From contig NC_134081.1 in assembly GCF_000715075.1 (NCBI RefSeq), positions 65,801,653 through 65,865,652 on the forward strand: a stretch of 64,000 nt of DNA, written 5' to 3'. Positions 22,158 to 35,555 of the stretch are shown one piece after another. Position numbers and translations under genes: made by a program. Below the pieces are notes generated by a model, which had not been told where the DNA came from, searched no databases, and worked only from the letters and a program-made list of their open reading frames with translations. Position 1 is the stretch's first letter. Each line of letters starts with the position of its first letter. This stretch comes from Nicotiana tabacum. Taxonomy: Eukaryota; Streptophyta; Magnoliopsida; Solanales; Solanaceae.

Positions 22158-24325
22158 GATATCAGAACACCGACTCCCTAACACTTGAATTAGTACTGAT
22201 AGAGTTTCCAAATGTGCTTCCAGAGGATTTACTATGATTACCACCAGACAAAGAGTGGGATAGTACTTTGCCTGACACTCCAGCAATCTTAATTCCTCCC
22301 TACGGAATGGCTCTAACAGAGTTGAATGAACGTAAGAAGAGGAATATTTGGTGATATCCTTTGGGATGACTAATACACCCGCAACTTTTATGGACTTAAT
22401 GAAAAAAGTATTTAATACATTTTTATATACCTTTGTCATTATCTTTATCGATAATATTTTGGTATATTTTCACAGTCAGGTAGAGCACGAATAACATTTG
22501 AGAATAGTCCTGCAACTTCTTCAAGATTGCCAGGTATGTGCAAAAGTTTTGAAGTGTGAATTCTGGCTTGACACTGTCACATTTATTGTGATGTCTCTAG
22601 AGTCGAATTAGGATATATACTCATGTAAGATGATAAGTTTGTTACATATTCTTCTATGTAGCTAAAGAACCTTAATAAGAATTATCCAACTCACAACTTC
22701 AAATTGGTAGCAACAATTTTTGCGCTACAAATATGGTATTACTGGTGTAATATTTATACGGATCAGAAGAGTCTGTAGTATATTTTCAAGCAAAGATAGT
22801 TGAACCTGAGGAAAAGAACATGGTTAGAGCTGATTAAGGATAATGACTGTAATATCCTTTATCATCCGGGCAAAACTAAGGTAGATGCTGATGCTCTAAG
22901 TAGAAGATCCATGGGAAGTTTTGCCAGATTGTCTATGGTCGAACCAACTGTAGTGAGAGAGGCTCAACAAATAGAGCCAAGGCTTTCATCTTAATGAAGC
23001 AAGCAGTGAAAACTTAATAGCTAGCTTGGTTTCCAAATCTAGCGTGATTTCCAGATCTAGCTTGGTAGAGCAAGTGAAAGACATATGATACGATGATACA
23101 AGTTTACTAACAATTAAGGAGGTTGTCCGTAGTAGGATGGTTGCGAATTTCATAATTGATGAGAGTTGTGTCGTAAGACTGGGAAATCGCTTATGTGTGC
23201 TGGACGTAGATAACCTATGAAGAGAAATAATGGAGGAGGCTCACACCTCAGAATACACTGTGCACCCGAGTTCTAGTAAGATGTATCATGATCTGAAGAA
23301 TACTTACTAATGGAATAATATAAAAAAAGACATTGTAGATTTTGCGCTCGCTTCCTTACAATAAAGGCTAAACAACATAGACTGGGCAACTTGGCTTAGC
23401 TAATAGAGAATTCAGAGTGAAAATAGAAGAGAATAAATATGGATTTCATGATTGGACTATCGAAACATTCAAAAAGCATGACTCAATTTGGGTCATTATT
23501 GACAAGTTAACAAAATCAGCTCACTTTTTACCTGTTAACAAAAAGCTTGCCATTGTCTTTTGTTTTTAGAAGAGGTGCACAATTCATGGCCCAGCTTTAG
23601 CAGAGTTTTAAGGTAGCTAAGTCTAGGTACCATAGATAACTTATGTCCACCCACAAACGGATGGACATGCTGAGCGAACAATTTAGACCTTAAAAGATAT
23701 ATTAGGAGCGTATGTGTTGGATTTTACGGGAAATATTTTCTTTCACTAGTAGGATGGTTCGAAGTTGGTGAGTCGCAACTTATAGGGCCAAATATAGTTC
23801 AAGATGCATCGAAGAACGCGAAGATTATTCAGTAAAGACTCAAGACAACTCAGAGCCATAAAAAATCTTATTCAGATATAAGACGTCATGACCTCAAGTT
23901 TAAAAAGTGACTTTTTGTCTTTGAAAGTATCACCAATTAAGGGCATCATGAGTTTTAGTAGAAAAAGAAAACTTAGCCCCAGATATGTTGGGCCTTATCA
24001 GATTTCTTGAAAGGGCTCTACTTGTGGAGAATTGCACTACAACCAGAGTTTTCATCAGTACATCCAGTATGTCATGTATCAATGCTGAAGCAGCATTTTC
24101 ATGACCCGTTTCACGTCATTAATAGACAAACGATCGAAGTTGATGATACTCTATCCTACAAAGAGGTCTCGATAGCGGTAACGGAAAGACAACTTCGTAA
24201 GCTTTGAAATAAAGAAATTGCTTCATTAAATGTTATGTAGAGCAACCATTCTGCTGAGGAAGCTACTTGAAAATCTGAGTGGGTCATGGGAGAAAAATAT
24301 TAGTATCTATTTGAGGATTCAAGTA
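22158..24325 (+). pseudogene. Element K: chromovirus pol remnant (RT to chromodomain)
   Basis: The 3' half of a Ty3-gypsy polyprotein, broken by many stops and shifts. It begins in the linker before RT (EFPNVLPEDLL, about 22205-22235). RT follows: a PFG-type motif decayed to SFGMTNTPATF near 22360, and FIDNILVYF near 22450 where the catalytic FIDD has become FIDN. The RNase H end (NILYHPGKTKVDADALSRR, 22852-22908) is next. Integrase shows a damaged zinc-finger region (about 23220-23360), HFLP near 23525 and PQTDGHAERTI near 23655. A chromodomain-like end (about 24130-24290) follows. The gag-protease half is missing here and is found inverted at 27731-29700 (L), with the break at the same point of the polyprotein. 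Certainly non-functional. Confidence 0.8.
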
Positions 24326-26489
24326 TGTAACTCCCATTACGTCTCAATACCATAGCTTGTTATACTAAGTAATACTCATGATAGCACGAATAAGTATTCA
24401 AGGCCCGTAGCATTTTATAACCTATTCAGAAAATAGTGAAGATATGTAGTATCTAAACCTCAAGTTCAAAAGTAGTGGGGATGTTTAGAGGAGGGGAGAG
24501 GTAGTTGGGAATAAATCTGAATTTGTTTAAGAGATGAAAATAACCATAGCCACATACACCCTAAGTTTAAATGATCATATCACCACGTGTATAGTTATTG
24601 GGCTATTATGTGAATATCAAATGAAAGTCCTTTGAGTCTAGTTTTGTAACATCAAATCGATTGTCATTTGAACATTCCAATAGAAAGTTACGAGTGTTTT
24701 ACTAAAGGCTGTCCTGTCAGAAAAATAAATCGCGGAGTTTAGCACCAAAGGGATTGAGGGGCGGCGCCTGTAAGGCCTAAATTATGAAATTATAGTATTT
24801 GATAACTGTGGGCACCGAGGGGTGGTGGCCAGGGAGTCCAAAGCAAAGGGCCATAAAAGAGACGACAGGGAGAGAAAAATCACCTTTTCTCATCAGTTTT
24901 AATAGCTTTTAAGGAGAAAACAAGTTAGGGTTCTACACTACTCACCAAGGTAATATCTTTACCATGAATTCACGCTATAAGCAAGGGTTAACATTATTTA
25001 TTATTTTCTAATTCTTAAAACCTAGATTTACACCCAAGAATCAAAGAGTTCTTTAAGACCCAAAAATCTAGGGTTCGTGGATGCGTTTTTCAAAGTAAGC
25101 TTCATTACTTCCTAGTATTAAAGCTAGTAACTTTACGATGTATTATGACTAGAAATAATAAAATATTTGAGAATTATGAGTGAAAAGTGGTGAAAAGCCA
25201 TTAATCGCTATACATGAACTTGAAAGAGAAGATGCGTTGAATAAGATTGATTAAGTTAATGGTTTTAAACTCATTAAATGTAGATTTTTGGAGCTTGGGC
25301 TATGAGGATTGTTGAAGGGGAAACTTGAACTTTCGATTAAAGGTAAGTTGAGTTTACATTTCGTAGGTCAATGACTTGACAAGAAAATAACTATATAGAA
25401 AGTACTTGATAAGAAGTTGCCCGACTGTTTTGAATGTGGATGTTCAAATTGTTTGTTTGAGAACCTTCAAGTATTTAAATGCTATGAATCTATCACAAGC
25501 TTATGTTACATATGTATTGATAGAAAGTGCCTTGTTTGTGCATAATAACTCTTCTATCTCAGAATATCAAAATAATTAAATATCTTATTTTATTTGATTA
25601 CCGTATATGGCATTGCTTTATTTCTCATCTTCGGTTCAGATTTGATAAATATGATCACATGTGTTTTAGCTAGCCTCCCCAAGTTTGAGATCTATGGTTG
25701 ACAGGGCTAGCTACCCCACACTTACAGGTGATCCATATTATTAGATTTATGTGTTTGAGGGAAGTGGCAAACCTCTATGAGTGTAAAAATCCCCAGAGCG
25801 GTGATTGGGCCAGGCATCCCACACTCATTAAGGTCATTATTTGTTATATAGAATTTTTAGAATAAAGAAGCTCAACTATAACAAGTTACCAGAACTTAAC
25901 TAAGATTCCCTATTACAACTCTACTTTTATATTTTCGGTATTAATTTATGAAATTGCTTAAGTTATGTTGATTATATTCTTATTATAATAGTTTAATCCA
26001 AAACAAATCATGTCCTCCACTTAGGAGGTGGTAAACAAGAATTACTGAGCCCCGGAGATACTTAGCCCATTTGGGCCTATCACGTTGTGTGATAGGTGTA
26101 GAGTATGCAGATGGTGAAGCTCATAGTAAGACTTCAGAATCTCTGTGGATCCAGTAGATAGACTCTGTTGATTCCTCCCAGCGGTAGTTGCTTATCTTCA
26201 GTCTTTCAGTCAACTAGACATTTTATTATTTCTGGCGAATTCCCTAAATATATTGATTTAGTTTTAATACTTATAGTCTCATGACTTTCGTTGTTTGATT
26301 TCGATTTCAGACATTGTTTCGCTAAACTTTCGTTAGCTATTTTCATATGGTTATTAGCATAAGACTTATTCGAAATTTGTTTGCTTTAATAACCTTATCA
26401 ACAAGTACAGTTAGATAGAACAAGGCTTGCTTGAATGCGTAAGATAGATTGAGCGCGATCATATCCCACTCCAGCTTCGGGACATAACA
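24326..26489 (+). mobile_element. Element K 3' LTR
   Basis: About 2.2 kb, starting TGTAACTCCCATTACG and ending CAGCTTCGGGACATAACA. The last 620 bases match the complement of 29926-30548 (LTR L), with shared stretches such as TTCGCTAAACTTTCGTTAGC and GTGGATCCAGTAGATAGACTC. This shows that K and L belong to one family, which differs from the Tekay group around it. The start is less certain than the end. Confidence 0.7.
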
Positions 26490-26784
26490 AAATATATAAT
26501 AGGAATTATCCTAATCGTCGATGGATTGAAGGAGGATTTTGTAGAAGGGGTTGACGTGTTTATTAGGAATGACATGTCACTTTCTCTATTTAATCTGAAG
26601 GGGTGATTAGGTGTCCTTGTGTTAAGTGTATATGTAGAGATTGTTTTGAAATCAGATGAAATTAAGAATCATTTTTATTGTTGGAAATTCATAATAATTA
26701 TTTTATGTGAACTAATCATGGTGAGATCGATGGTAGTTATGGTATATTTAAAAATATGGTTATTGGTAAACGTAGTAGGTTAGT
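26490..26784. other. Unassigned AT-rich segment
   Basis: About 295 bases between LTR K and LTR fragment N. I see no ORF, repeat or match to other parts of the window. It may be old flanking DNA of element K. Confidence 0.4.
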
Positions 26785-27126
26785 TGTCACGATCCAAAAT
26801 CCCAACCAATTGGAATCATGATGGTGCCTAACAATGCTTGCTAGGCAAGCCAATAAATAACAAAGAATCAAGAAGAAATACTATAAAATATTGACAATAG
26901 ATTAATAATAAGATGAAAAGACAGTCTCCAATATAAATGCAATAAGTCTAAAACCAACATCTAAAGCAAATAACCCAAGATGTGGAGTCACAAGTACATG
27001 AGGTTCTAGATCAACCTAATACAAGGTTTTGAAAGAAATATAACACTGTTTGAAGCAAAATAGAAAAAATACAATGGATTAGGAAAGTGACTCTAAGTCA
27101 TGCAAACGGAATGCAGCTCTACCTTG
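26785..27126 (-). mobile_element. LTR fragment N (3' end of a Tekay-type LTR)
   Basis: On the minus strand it ends TTTGGATCGTGACA at 26785 and includes the family words GGCTTGCCTAGCA and GTAGAGCTGCATTCC. Only about 340 bases remain before it meets the tail of M at about 27127. Confidence 0.65.
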
Positions 27127-27251
27127 AATGAGGTGACGTGAAATCACCCATGGTGATGTATAAGAAAAGTTATACCATGATTGGTCATCTTTGGAGACTC
27201 TTGACACATCTAAGGATGAACGTATGTTTGGGGGGGGGGGGAGAGGGAGAA
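27127..27251 (+). mobile_element. 3' internal tail and polypurine tract of the J/M element
   Basis: GAGGTGACGTGAAATCACCC, then GACTCTTGACACATC, GGATGAACGTATG and a long purine run (T followed by G12, then AGAGGGAGAA at about 27229-27251) directly before TGTAACGACC. This matches the tail of element I in the opposite orientation. Confidence 0.8.
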
Positions 27252-27730
27252 TGTAACGACCCAATAGGTCATTTTGAGTTCTAGCACTTTGTTATGTGAT
27301 TCTCAATTTGGATGCTTTACATTGGAAGAGTTGACCAAGCTTTCACTTTTGAGAAAATGACTTTGGATTGGTGATTTGACCCAAAGTCGTAGGTTTGATC
27401 GGGTATTGAATTCGATGTTATCAGACTCCTATTGTAGCTTTGAAACATTGAATAGGTTCATTTACATTGTTGGAACTTATGCGCAAAGTTTGGTTGTGAT
27501 CCAGAATGTCTATTTGTGATTCGGATGCGTTATGCGATGTTTGAAGGTTTGAAAGTTAATAGAATGATTTTGATCTTAGATTTTTAGTTTTAATATTATT
27601 AGTGGTATTTTTATCCTTTGGATAGGTTTGTATAATGTATATAGACTTGTTGGTATGATTGGACGGGATCCCGAAGGGCTCGGGTGAGTTTCGAATCATT
27701 TCAGACCATTTCGGATGATGTTTGCCCTTT
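27252..27730 (+). mobile_element. LTR M, first 479 bases of the broken LTR J
   Basis: Starts TGTAACGACCCAATAGG after a polypurine tract and continues through the usual first part of a Tekay-type LTR (GAGTTGACCAAG near 27327, CGAAGGGCTCGGGTGAG near 27672). It stops at 27730, just where the palindrome-rich zone should begin; LTR J stops at 22157 at the other side of that point. Inverted relative to J. The small minus-strand ORF at 27079-27264 is not a gene. Confidence 0.8.
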
Positions 27731-29700
27731 TATATCATGCATGTGTACTAAATATTCCAAACACCCGCTCCCTAGTCATTTTCTAGCCTTAAGGTAAGAA
27801 ATAAACTTAACCTCAAGCACACCAACTTCACCCCTAATTATGACTAGATCTTCACCCACAAGTGAGAATCAGACTGGTTTTAGCATGGCATTCAACTGTT
27901 GCATAACATAGAGCTAGCCAATCCATGCTCACTATGACATCAAAATTTGTCATGTCTAACAAGTGCAGTTTGCTAGAGTGTCTTTACCTTTGACTAAGAT
28001 TACACAATTTCTGATTGATACTAAATCCCTTATAGGATTTGAAATCTTAAAATTATTTTCTAAGTTTTCAAGTTGTTTTCCTAGTCCCATGGCGAAAAAG
28101 TAAGATACATACGAGATAGTAGAACCTGTGTCTATCAAAGTATAAGCAAGACGATTGCATACTGTTAAAGTACATGTGATGTTGTTTGATGCCTCTACAT
28201 TATGTCGGTCTATGGCAGCATAGAGTCTAGCTGGTCCTCCGCCTACTTTATCTCCTCCCCTACCTACACCACACCCCATATAATTATTAGGCCAGGTTGA
28301 AAGAAGGTGCGGCGGGATTAGCTATAGGAGCTGCCTGAGTAGCTGGGGCCTTCTCTGTGACTCGTCTGAGGTTGGCACAATCCTTTTTAATATGGCCTGG
28401 ATCATTACAATGGTAGAAACCTTTCTGACTCAAACAGATAGACCAAAGCGTCTTTTCTATAAAGTAGGGTAAAGATTAATAGACTGAACTATCTAGCTAT
28501 GAGCTAGTGTATTGTACCCCTGATAGGTCTAATTTTGTGCATGTTGCTTCTATCTGAGTGGATCGAGGTGGGGAGTTGAATGAGCTACTAATTGACTTTG
28601 AGATGCATGATTTCTATTCTTAACTCTATTCGTCTGCCCACTATAGCACATGCATTCCTTGCCTTTTTATTAGCTTCCCGGTCTCTCTGATAATTCTATC
28701 AAAACCTTCCTTGTGTTTGGACATATCCACCCATGTAGAAAAGATTTATCCTCCACATGAGAAGCCATGTCTTTAGGTGTGTACGTATTAAGACCGCCAA
28801 TAAACCTTTTGACCATTTCCCTCTCTATAAGGACTAGGATAGGAGCATACTTTGCTAATCTATTGAACTTTATTTCATACTCTACAACTGTCATGCTGAA
28901 TGTTTGAGATTTTCAAAACTTCCGCTTGAATTCATCTTGTCGGCTACTAGGCAAGAACTTTTCTGTAAAGACCTGTTTGAAATATGGCTAAGAGATCAGT
29001 AGTAGATTTGGGCCTCTACTTTTTTTGTAAGTTCTCCACTAGACCCATGCTGCCTTAGTCAATGGATTGCTAGTATCTTGAGTATTAGGACAACCCACAA
29101 AAATAAATATTTCTTTGACTTCCTCCAAAACTTACATCGGCACTACTTTTGGGTATGTTCCCGTAAAGGCGGGAGGATTAAACCTAGTGAAATCATGTGA
29201 TTTGACTATAGTTGTAGGACCCCTAACAATATTAGCGAGAGCAACTAGCCGTGGTGCCACATGAGCTGGAGGCACCTGAAAATCATCTTCTACTGCTTCT
29301 TCATCTGTACCATAATAATTCTGATGTGGTTCGTGAACTGGTACAGACTGGCTACTAGTTTGAAGGGCTAGTGACTCTAGGAACTCAAGAATCCTATTAA
29401 TCACCGTCTAACTAGTGGGGCTGATTTGCCCTATGTGGGTTAGGATGAGGTGTAACCTCTACTTGCTCCTTAGCAACTGGATGAACTGGAGTTTGTGCAC
29501 TTCCTATGGCCCTACCATGGCCGTGGTTAGCACACCTCTGATGTTCTTCCCATGACCTCTACCCTGCCTCTGCCTCTGGCCCTTCTTCTACTGCAGTTGG
29601 CACTGCTAGGACCACTGATACAACCGGTACCACTAGAGGAAGCCCTTATTGATTAGCCGCTGGTATACCAGAATTATTATTAGTAGAGGATAAAGTCGAT
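27731..29700 (-). pseudogene. Element L: chromovirus gag and protease remnant
   Basis: Minus-strand gag-protease half of a Ty3-gypsy element. Gag pieces: RFNPPAFTGTYPKVVPM at the end of 29404-29132, then VEYEIKFNRLAKYAPILV and RFIGGLNTYTPKDMASHVED in 28894-28670. A zinc knuckle reads YHCNDPGHIKKDC near 28430-28395, with the first Cys of the C-X2-C pair replaced by Phe. Protease has LIDTGSTISYVSYFF within 28279-27956, so the catalytic DTGS is kept. It is followed by a decayed FDVIVSMDWL near 27930. Reading ends at 27731 with HMHDI, in the linker where K (22158) starts. Several stops and shifts make it inactive. Confidence 0.8.
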
Positions 29701-29910
29701 CTTGTCCTAACAATATTGTTTGGAATAAATAATAAGTGATTGTTTAGAACCCTAAAACATTAGCTCTAACGCACGATGTAAGAAACAAAGGAGGATATTT
29801 TCCTAATATGTCATATAGCCTCTTACGTATTAGATGTGGCGCTCTACACACCCATACATAGGACTCTATATAATAAGGCCCATGACTCCCAGGGCCCTTA
29901 AACCTAGTTT

Positions 29911-29923
29911 GCTCTTATATCAA
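29911..29923 (-). other. Decayed Met-tRNA primer site of element L
   Basis: The complement reads TTGATATAAGAGC, three changes from TTGGTATCAGAGC, next to the LTR end TATGACA. This places the 5' end of element L on the right and its coding direction leftwards. Confidence 0.65.
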
Positions 29924-29925
29924 CT

Positions 29926-30548
29926 TGTCATACCTCGAAGCTGGGGTGAGACGTGGTGGAACTCAACCTACCTTACCTGTCGAGCAAGTCGTGTTTTATC
30001 TAATTGTACTTATTTATACGGTTATTGAAAGAAAACCAAATTCGAATAAGTTTTATGTTATAACCATATGAAAATAGCTAACGAAAGTTTAGCGAAACAA
30101 TTCTGAAATTTAAATCCAACAATGACAGTCATGAGCTTGCAAGAACTAAAACTAAAGAAATCTTTGAAGCATTCACAAAAAATAATAAAATGTCTAAATG
30201 ACTGAAAGAATGAAGATAAGCAACTATTGTTAGGAGGAAACAATAGAGTCTATCTACTGGATCCACGTAGAGTCTGAAATCTAGCCACGAGCTTCGTTAT
30301 CTACATACTCAATGCCTGCCACACGACGTTGCAGGCCCAAACGGGCCAATTATCTCTAAGGGAATCAGTAAGTCTTGTTTATTACCCCCTTAGTGAAGGG
30401 CAAGACTTTTCTAGATTAAACAATTATAATAAAAATATAATTAATATAACTTAAATTAGTTTAATAAATTAGCACTAAAATCTCAAAGTTGAGTTGTAAC
30501 TTCAAATTTGAGTTAATCTGGCAGCCAATTATAGCTTTATTTCTTTAG
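29926..30548 (-). mobile_element. Element L 5' LTR, 3' part
   Basis: About 620 bases matching the end of LTR K in inverted orientation and ending CAGCTTCGAGGTATGACA. It is cut at about 30548, where LTR O begins. Followed on the minus strand by a primer site and gag, so it is the 5' LTR of the element whose 3' LTR is K. Confidence 0.75.
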
Positions 30549-32588
30549 CACAGATCCTTATCTACGCGCCTCATGGACAACTCAATTTTTAATCATAATC
30601 ATCGGACAGACAACTCACGTGCCATAATCATAACAACTGCACGGATAACTCACGTGCTATATCAAACCCTACGAACCACTCACGTGCAGTCGATCCAGTA
30701 CATCAACAAAAATCATATACTAGATTACATATATAAAATCAACAGATATCAAATCACATACTCATGGACTGAGGAAAACAACATGCTAAGGTGTATGCAT
30801 GTGTAAAGTGTACAACTACAATTCAAATTAGGTGGGTAAGCTATACAATAACGAGTGTCATGTTCAAATAGGAGGCCAAACCTGCACATGATCTCTAGAA
30901 GGTTCAAGAAGTTCACGTAGTCATACAAACATATAAAGCATGTCAGCAAGAAGCACATTATTCAAAACAAGGTATGATACACCCTAAAGACTACTTCGGC
31001 CATGAATCATACATAGCACTTGTATATACGCTCGTCACCTTGTATATGTGTCGCTTCTTACACATTCCAATAAGACAAATAAGGTCATATCCTAAGGGTT
31101 ATTCCTTTACAACAAGATTAGGCAAGATACTTACCTTATCTGAGCTAGCCTTCAACCTCAAATCACGTAAAAACCTCGCTCTAGTCCTCCAATCATGCAA
31201 ATACAAGTCAATCATCAACCAAGAAAGTCAAATAATGCTATAGGAACCTATCCCAATCCATAAAGCTTCTATCTTTGAAGAATTTCAAAAATATAAACAA
31301 AGGTCAACACAAGCCCGCGTATCTGAAAGCCGAAACTGATACCAAATCTCGCTGACCCATAACCTGCCCAGTCTAAATATATAATTAATTTTCAAATTTA
31401 GATCCATATCGAACCTCAAATCCTCAAAATATACTCTCTTAAAGTGTAGACAAGAACCCTCAAACTTCTCTTCAAAATTCTATGATTAAAGTATGTAAAT
31501 ACATGGGAAATCAAGATATATAATTAAACCCAAGTGAAAATTACTTAGCCAAAAAGAAGTAGTGAAAATCTCCAAAATCGCCTATTTTTATGCCCCAAAA
31601 CGCAAAATGATGAGAAATAAATAAATCCTTAAAATATAACATCTTGTCAGACAATGTCCCACCTGCGAAAGAAATCTCCGCTTGTGCAAAATCGCAGATG
31701 CAAAAACAATCTCGCTTCTGCACCTCACCTCATCCTTCCATCGCATCTACGATAATAACTTCACATCTACGAGAGCGCAGGTACAACCTATCTTGCGAAG
31801 ATGCGCGCCCCACTGGCCATGTCCACCCTCGCATGTGCGAACCAAAATCCCGCTTCTGCAACAACCTTGCGCACCAAATTCTGCCAGCGCGATGTACCAG
31901 TACCAGAAATGCTCAAACTACTCCAAAATGGTCTGGAACTATTCCGAAACATATTCGAGCCCATCAGGACCTCGTCCAATCATACTAATAAGTCCATATA
32001 CCTAACTCAAACTTATGCAAAGGGTCAAAACAACACAAATAAAATCAAAATCAATAATCAAAGATCAAATAATTCTCTTAACATATATTCAAACTTCGCC
32101 GATTACGTCCGAATCACACTTAGACATTCTGAATCATAGCCAAACTTTGCACATAAGTTCCAATTAACTAAATGAACATGTCTAAGGTCTCAAAATCATA
32201 ATAAAAGTTTCTTAACACCAAAGTCAACTTTCGGTCAGACCTATGAACTCTCTCATTCTTCAAATTGCCAACTTTTGAAAAACAGAGCCAATACCATCAA
32301 GGAACATTAATCCAAATCTAAACATATGCCCAAGTTGAAAATCGCCATACGAACCTATTGACACTTCAAATCCCGATTCCGATATCGTTTACTCAAAAGT
32401 CAAACGTTTATCAACTCTTCCAACTTAAAGCTTCCAAATTGAGAATCATTCTTCCAAATCAATCCCGAACTACTCGAAAATCAAAATCAACCATACACGC
32501 AAGTCATCATGCATCATATGAAGCTACTTAAGATTTTAGGCAACCGAACGGAATGCTCAAGCTCAAAATGACCAGTTAGGTCATTACA
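30549..32588 (-). mobile_element. Element O 3' LTR, 3' end missing (Tekay-type)
   Basis: On the minus strand it starts TGTAATGACCTAACTGG (complement of 32588 downward) after the tract TTAAGTGTGGGAGAA. It runs to about 30549, where the terminal 300-400 bases are lost at the junction with LTR L. Contains a cluster of CGCAGATGCG-like words (31665-31870) and three CACGTG boxes (30616, 30651 and 30681). Confidence 0.75.
30616..30686. promoter_or_regulatory. Triple CACGTG motif in LTR O
   Basis: CACGTG at 30616-30621, 30651-30656 and 30681-30686 in repeated CAACTCACGTGCCATAATC units, at 30-35 base spacing. Confidence 0.4.
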
Positions 32589-35555
32589 TTCTCCCACACT
32601 TAAACATATGTTCATCCTCAAGCATGCCAAGAGTCGTTTCAAAGCTTTCAAATCACTATATAACTCATCATACACATACCCATGGGTGATCTCACATCAC
32701 CTCAATCCATATAAGCCCATTAACAAAATCATGACTAAAGATTCTTCCTTCAACCTTAGCTTATAATCATTAGAGACAAATACCAACATCTAAAACTCCC
32801 TCTAGGATCCGATTATTGTATATATACAACGTACCAATCCTGACAGGTTGCATCAACCATAAATGTATCCAAGATATAACCACACGACGTGTCGCATAAC
32901 TCATGTACTCATGGCAATATCTTCCTATTATAATATATGCTCATTACCAAACCTGGTACAAGTAATATACCTTATATCAATTAAAACCATGTTTAGAACC
33001 TTCACAACAATGCTAGAGATGAAAGAAATATGTAGGAACTCATAACTACCCATCAAATCAACAAATCGTGGAGTTCTCTCATCCGACAAGAACCAATGCC
33101 AAATTCTATGCTGATAATGACATTATTCTGCCAAATATACCTTATCCAAATCTGATTGCACTAATTTAAGGTCCAATAACCTTATCAAAATCCACCTAGC
33201 ACCATATACGACGCAATTTGTGCACCAAATTAGAAACAACTCGAAGATGACCAATAATGGAAACAAAATCAAATAAGAGAACTACCCAACAAGTTTAATA
33301 GATACAACCAGAAAACGCAATACTATGAACCCATCCCATAAGGGAGAAATAAAAAATACAAAATGAGCATGAGGAACCGTATCCAACATAACTCCGATGC
33401 GGCGTGCACCCCGACTCAATATAATATATATCGACATGGGAATACTCATTGACACATGTGTACTAACAAAAAGTATGTATCACGCATAAACATAACCAAT
33501 GGGAGACGAACAACATAATATGCAACAAAAATGGTAAGCACAACTGAGGTACAATAAGCAAATCAACATATCAAGATCCATCTTGCTCATACCTTACTAC
33601 AAGGCTAAACAAGACCACAACATGCGTGTGAATAGTAAAGTAGCCTCACAATACATCATAGCATAAGGGAGTAACACATAAAGTAGTTCAGGGCATGAAT
33701 AAGATCAATTCCACCCGATAACACACCATAGAAAATATGGCGCTGAGTAAGAAAATCTAATCCAATGTAGGATAAACATTCTCATTAGGCATTCCAATAG
33801 ACCCTCAAGCCAACTCAAAACATTCCAAAATAGGTAAATAGTCTTCCAAAAGTCCACAATGATCCTATCCTAACACATACCATCAGCTGTCAAATCATGA
33901 GCACACTTTCACAGCCCACAACCCCAGGGATAGTCTGCCTCTCATAAATAGAATCTCTAAACTTCGAAATACAAGAATCTTCATATCGGGTATCTAACTC
34001 TCCCACTTAAACGACTGCCATATCACATACAAAATCAGATCATGAAAAATACTTATATACTCTTCTGCATAAAGTAGCAAACCTCGATATTAATAGTTAT
34101 CACCCACGCAATTTTGTAGTACTAGTCAAGCATCTACATTAACTCATAATGTGTTTTCTACAACACGCACCATTCTCAGGTAATACAAGATGGTGCTAGA
34201 ATTCTCTGAAATATTTGAAATCTCTCATGTTGTCTGGATCTCTTGGCCTTCCTTTCGAAACTCAACTGCAACCTTGCCCAAGTAATGTCAATTCCACATG
34301 GCGCAACCCATCTATCATGATATTATGTGAAAATACAAGAACACCGATATCAACTCTAAATCATAAGTAGGATAAATATTTTATCAACTTGGAACCTTAA
34401 ACTTAACTCAATCTAGGAGAACATCATAACACGCAATAAACCTTCCATACTCGGAGAAGACAACAGCCTCAAGTCGTGGTCAAGACCAGCATGAACTCTT
34501 CGAAACTCTTTTTCACATAGACATGCCATCCAAATTTAATCCCTCTAAATCAACCAAATCATGTAGAGTATCAAACCAAAATTATTGCCACAAAACACCT
34601 GTAAAGCCCTATCATACCAAAGGAACTTATCATTTATATTACTATGTTGATCCATACCACTGCTAACCTGACCTACTTTCCAGGCATCATTGTTCTTCTT
34701 CACCATACATTGTGGCCCTCAATCGAAACTCATCCCAAGTGTTCCTCAACATGAAACTACATCGTCCTAAAATTCATAGGTCACTTATTGCCTTGTCATG
34801 CACCCAAAGTACCTCAAATCGAAATGCTCGCCCAAAGAGACCTTCAATTAATTTAAAGTTTCTCATTTCATCTCTTTAATACTGGAATGTAGAATCAATA
34901 ATTATATAAAAATACTTCAAGTGTTGGCACCGTCCAATGCAAATCTCATATATTAGACACACACAAATATGAAAATTCTTAGATATCACATATGAATCTT
35001 GAACCCATTAAGACCTGCTCGAGAGTCATCTATAACTTCGATGCACTACTAATACATACCAAGAAACTTGGTGCTCCATTAGCACATAAATACTTTAAGA
35101 TGCAACCTCATCCTTAAGCAACTAAGTAAATCCTTTCTCCTTACATACCATCTCCCCAACGAATATAAAACCTGAGTCATTCCACAACCTTCATATACCA
35201 ATAAAGCATATTACATCATGTATCCAGCAAATCCCTTGCTCAAAATCATCCTCAAAGTCATTCTCTTTAGGTCATAACTGATCCAAATGACCAAATCGTC
35301 GATTGTACTCCCTCACTTGGCTTGAAACCACAGAACACATCATCTGATAACCCACAATACTCTTGCTTCTTAACTGTCATGGTCTCGTAATGTTATTCAG
35401 TTGAATTACTCATAAGCTCATGTAGTACTAGTCAAAACACACTCCAAATCATCTGTCGAGTGCATACGTATCCTCGTGACGGTCAAGCCAACTTACTCAA
35501 GCGCTCCAAAATGGTAGTATATGCATTCCACTAGATAGAAGGAAAAGAATCGTGC
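32589..35555 (-). mobile_element. Element O internal domain without gag-pol (LARD-like)
   Basis: About 3 kb on the minus strand, from the polypurine tract (32589 onward) to 35555, where LTR B interrupts it. No reading frame longer than about 60 codons and no retrotransposon protein motif is visible. It is collinear with D 4440-7243. For example, the complement of 35120-35260 matches 4760-4830 (GATGATTT-GAGCAA, then TACATGATGTAATATGC), the complement of 33850-33920 matches 5850-5930, and the complement of 33040-33110 matches 6715-6800. The primer-site end lies beyond LTR B or has been lost. Confidence 0.7.

Noticed and set aside
27229..27251. G12 run as a G-quadruplex regulatory site
   Set aside because: It is the polypurine tract of the J/M element, extended by slippage. 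A quadruplex is possible but nothing in the context supports a role.
31644..32139. Overlapping 107-114 codon ORFs in LTR O
   Set aside because: They overlap one another on the plus strand, opposite to the element, and cover the palindrome cluster of the LTR. Chance frames in a CG-richer stretch.
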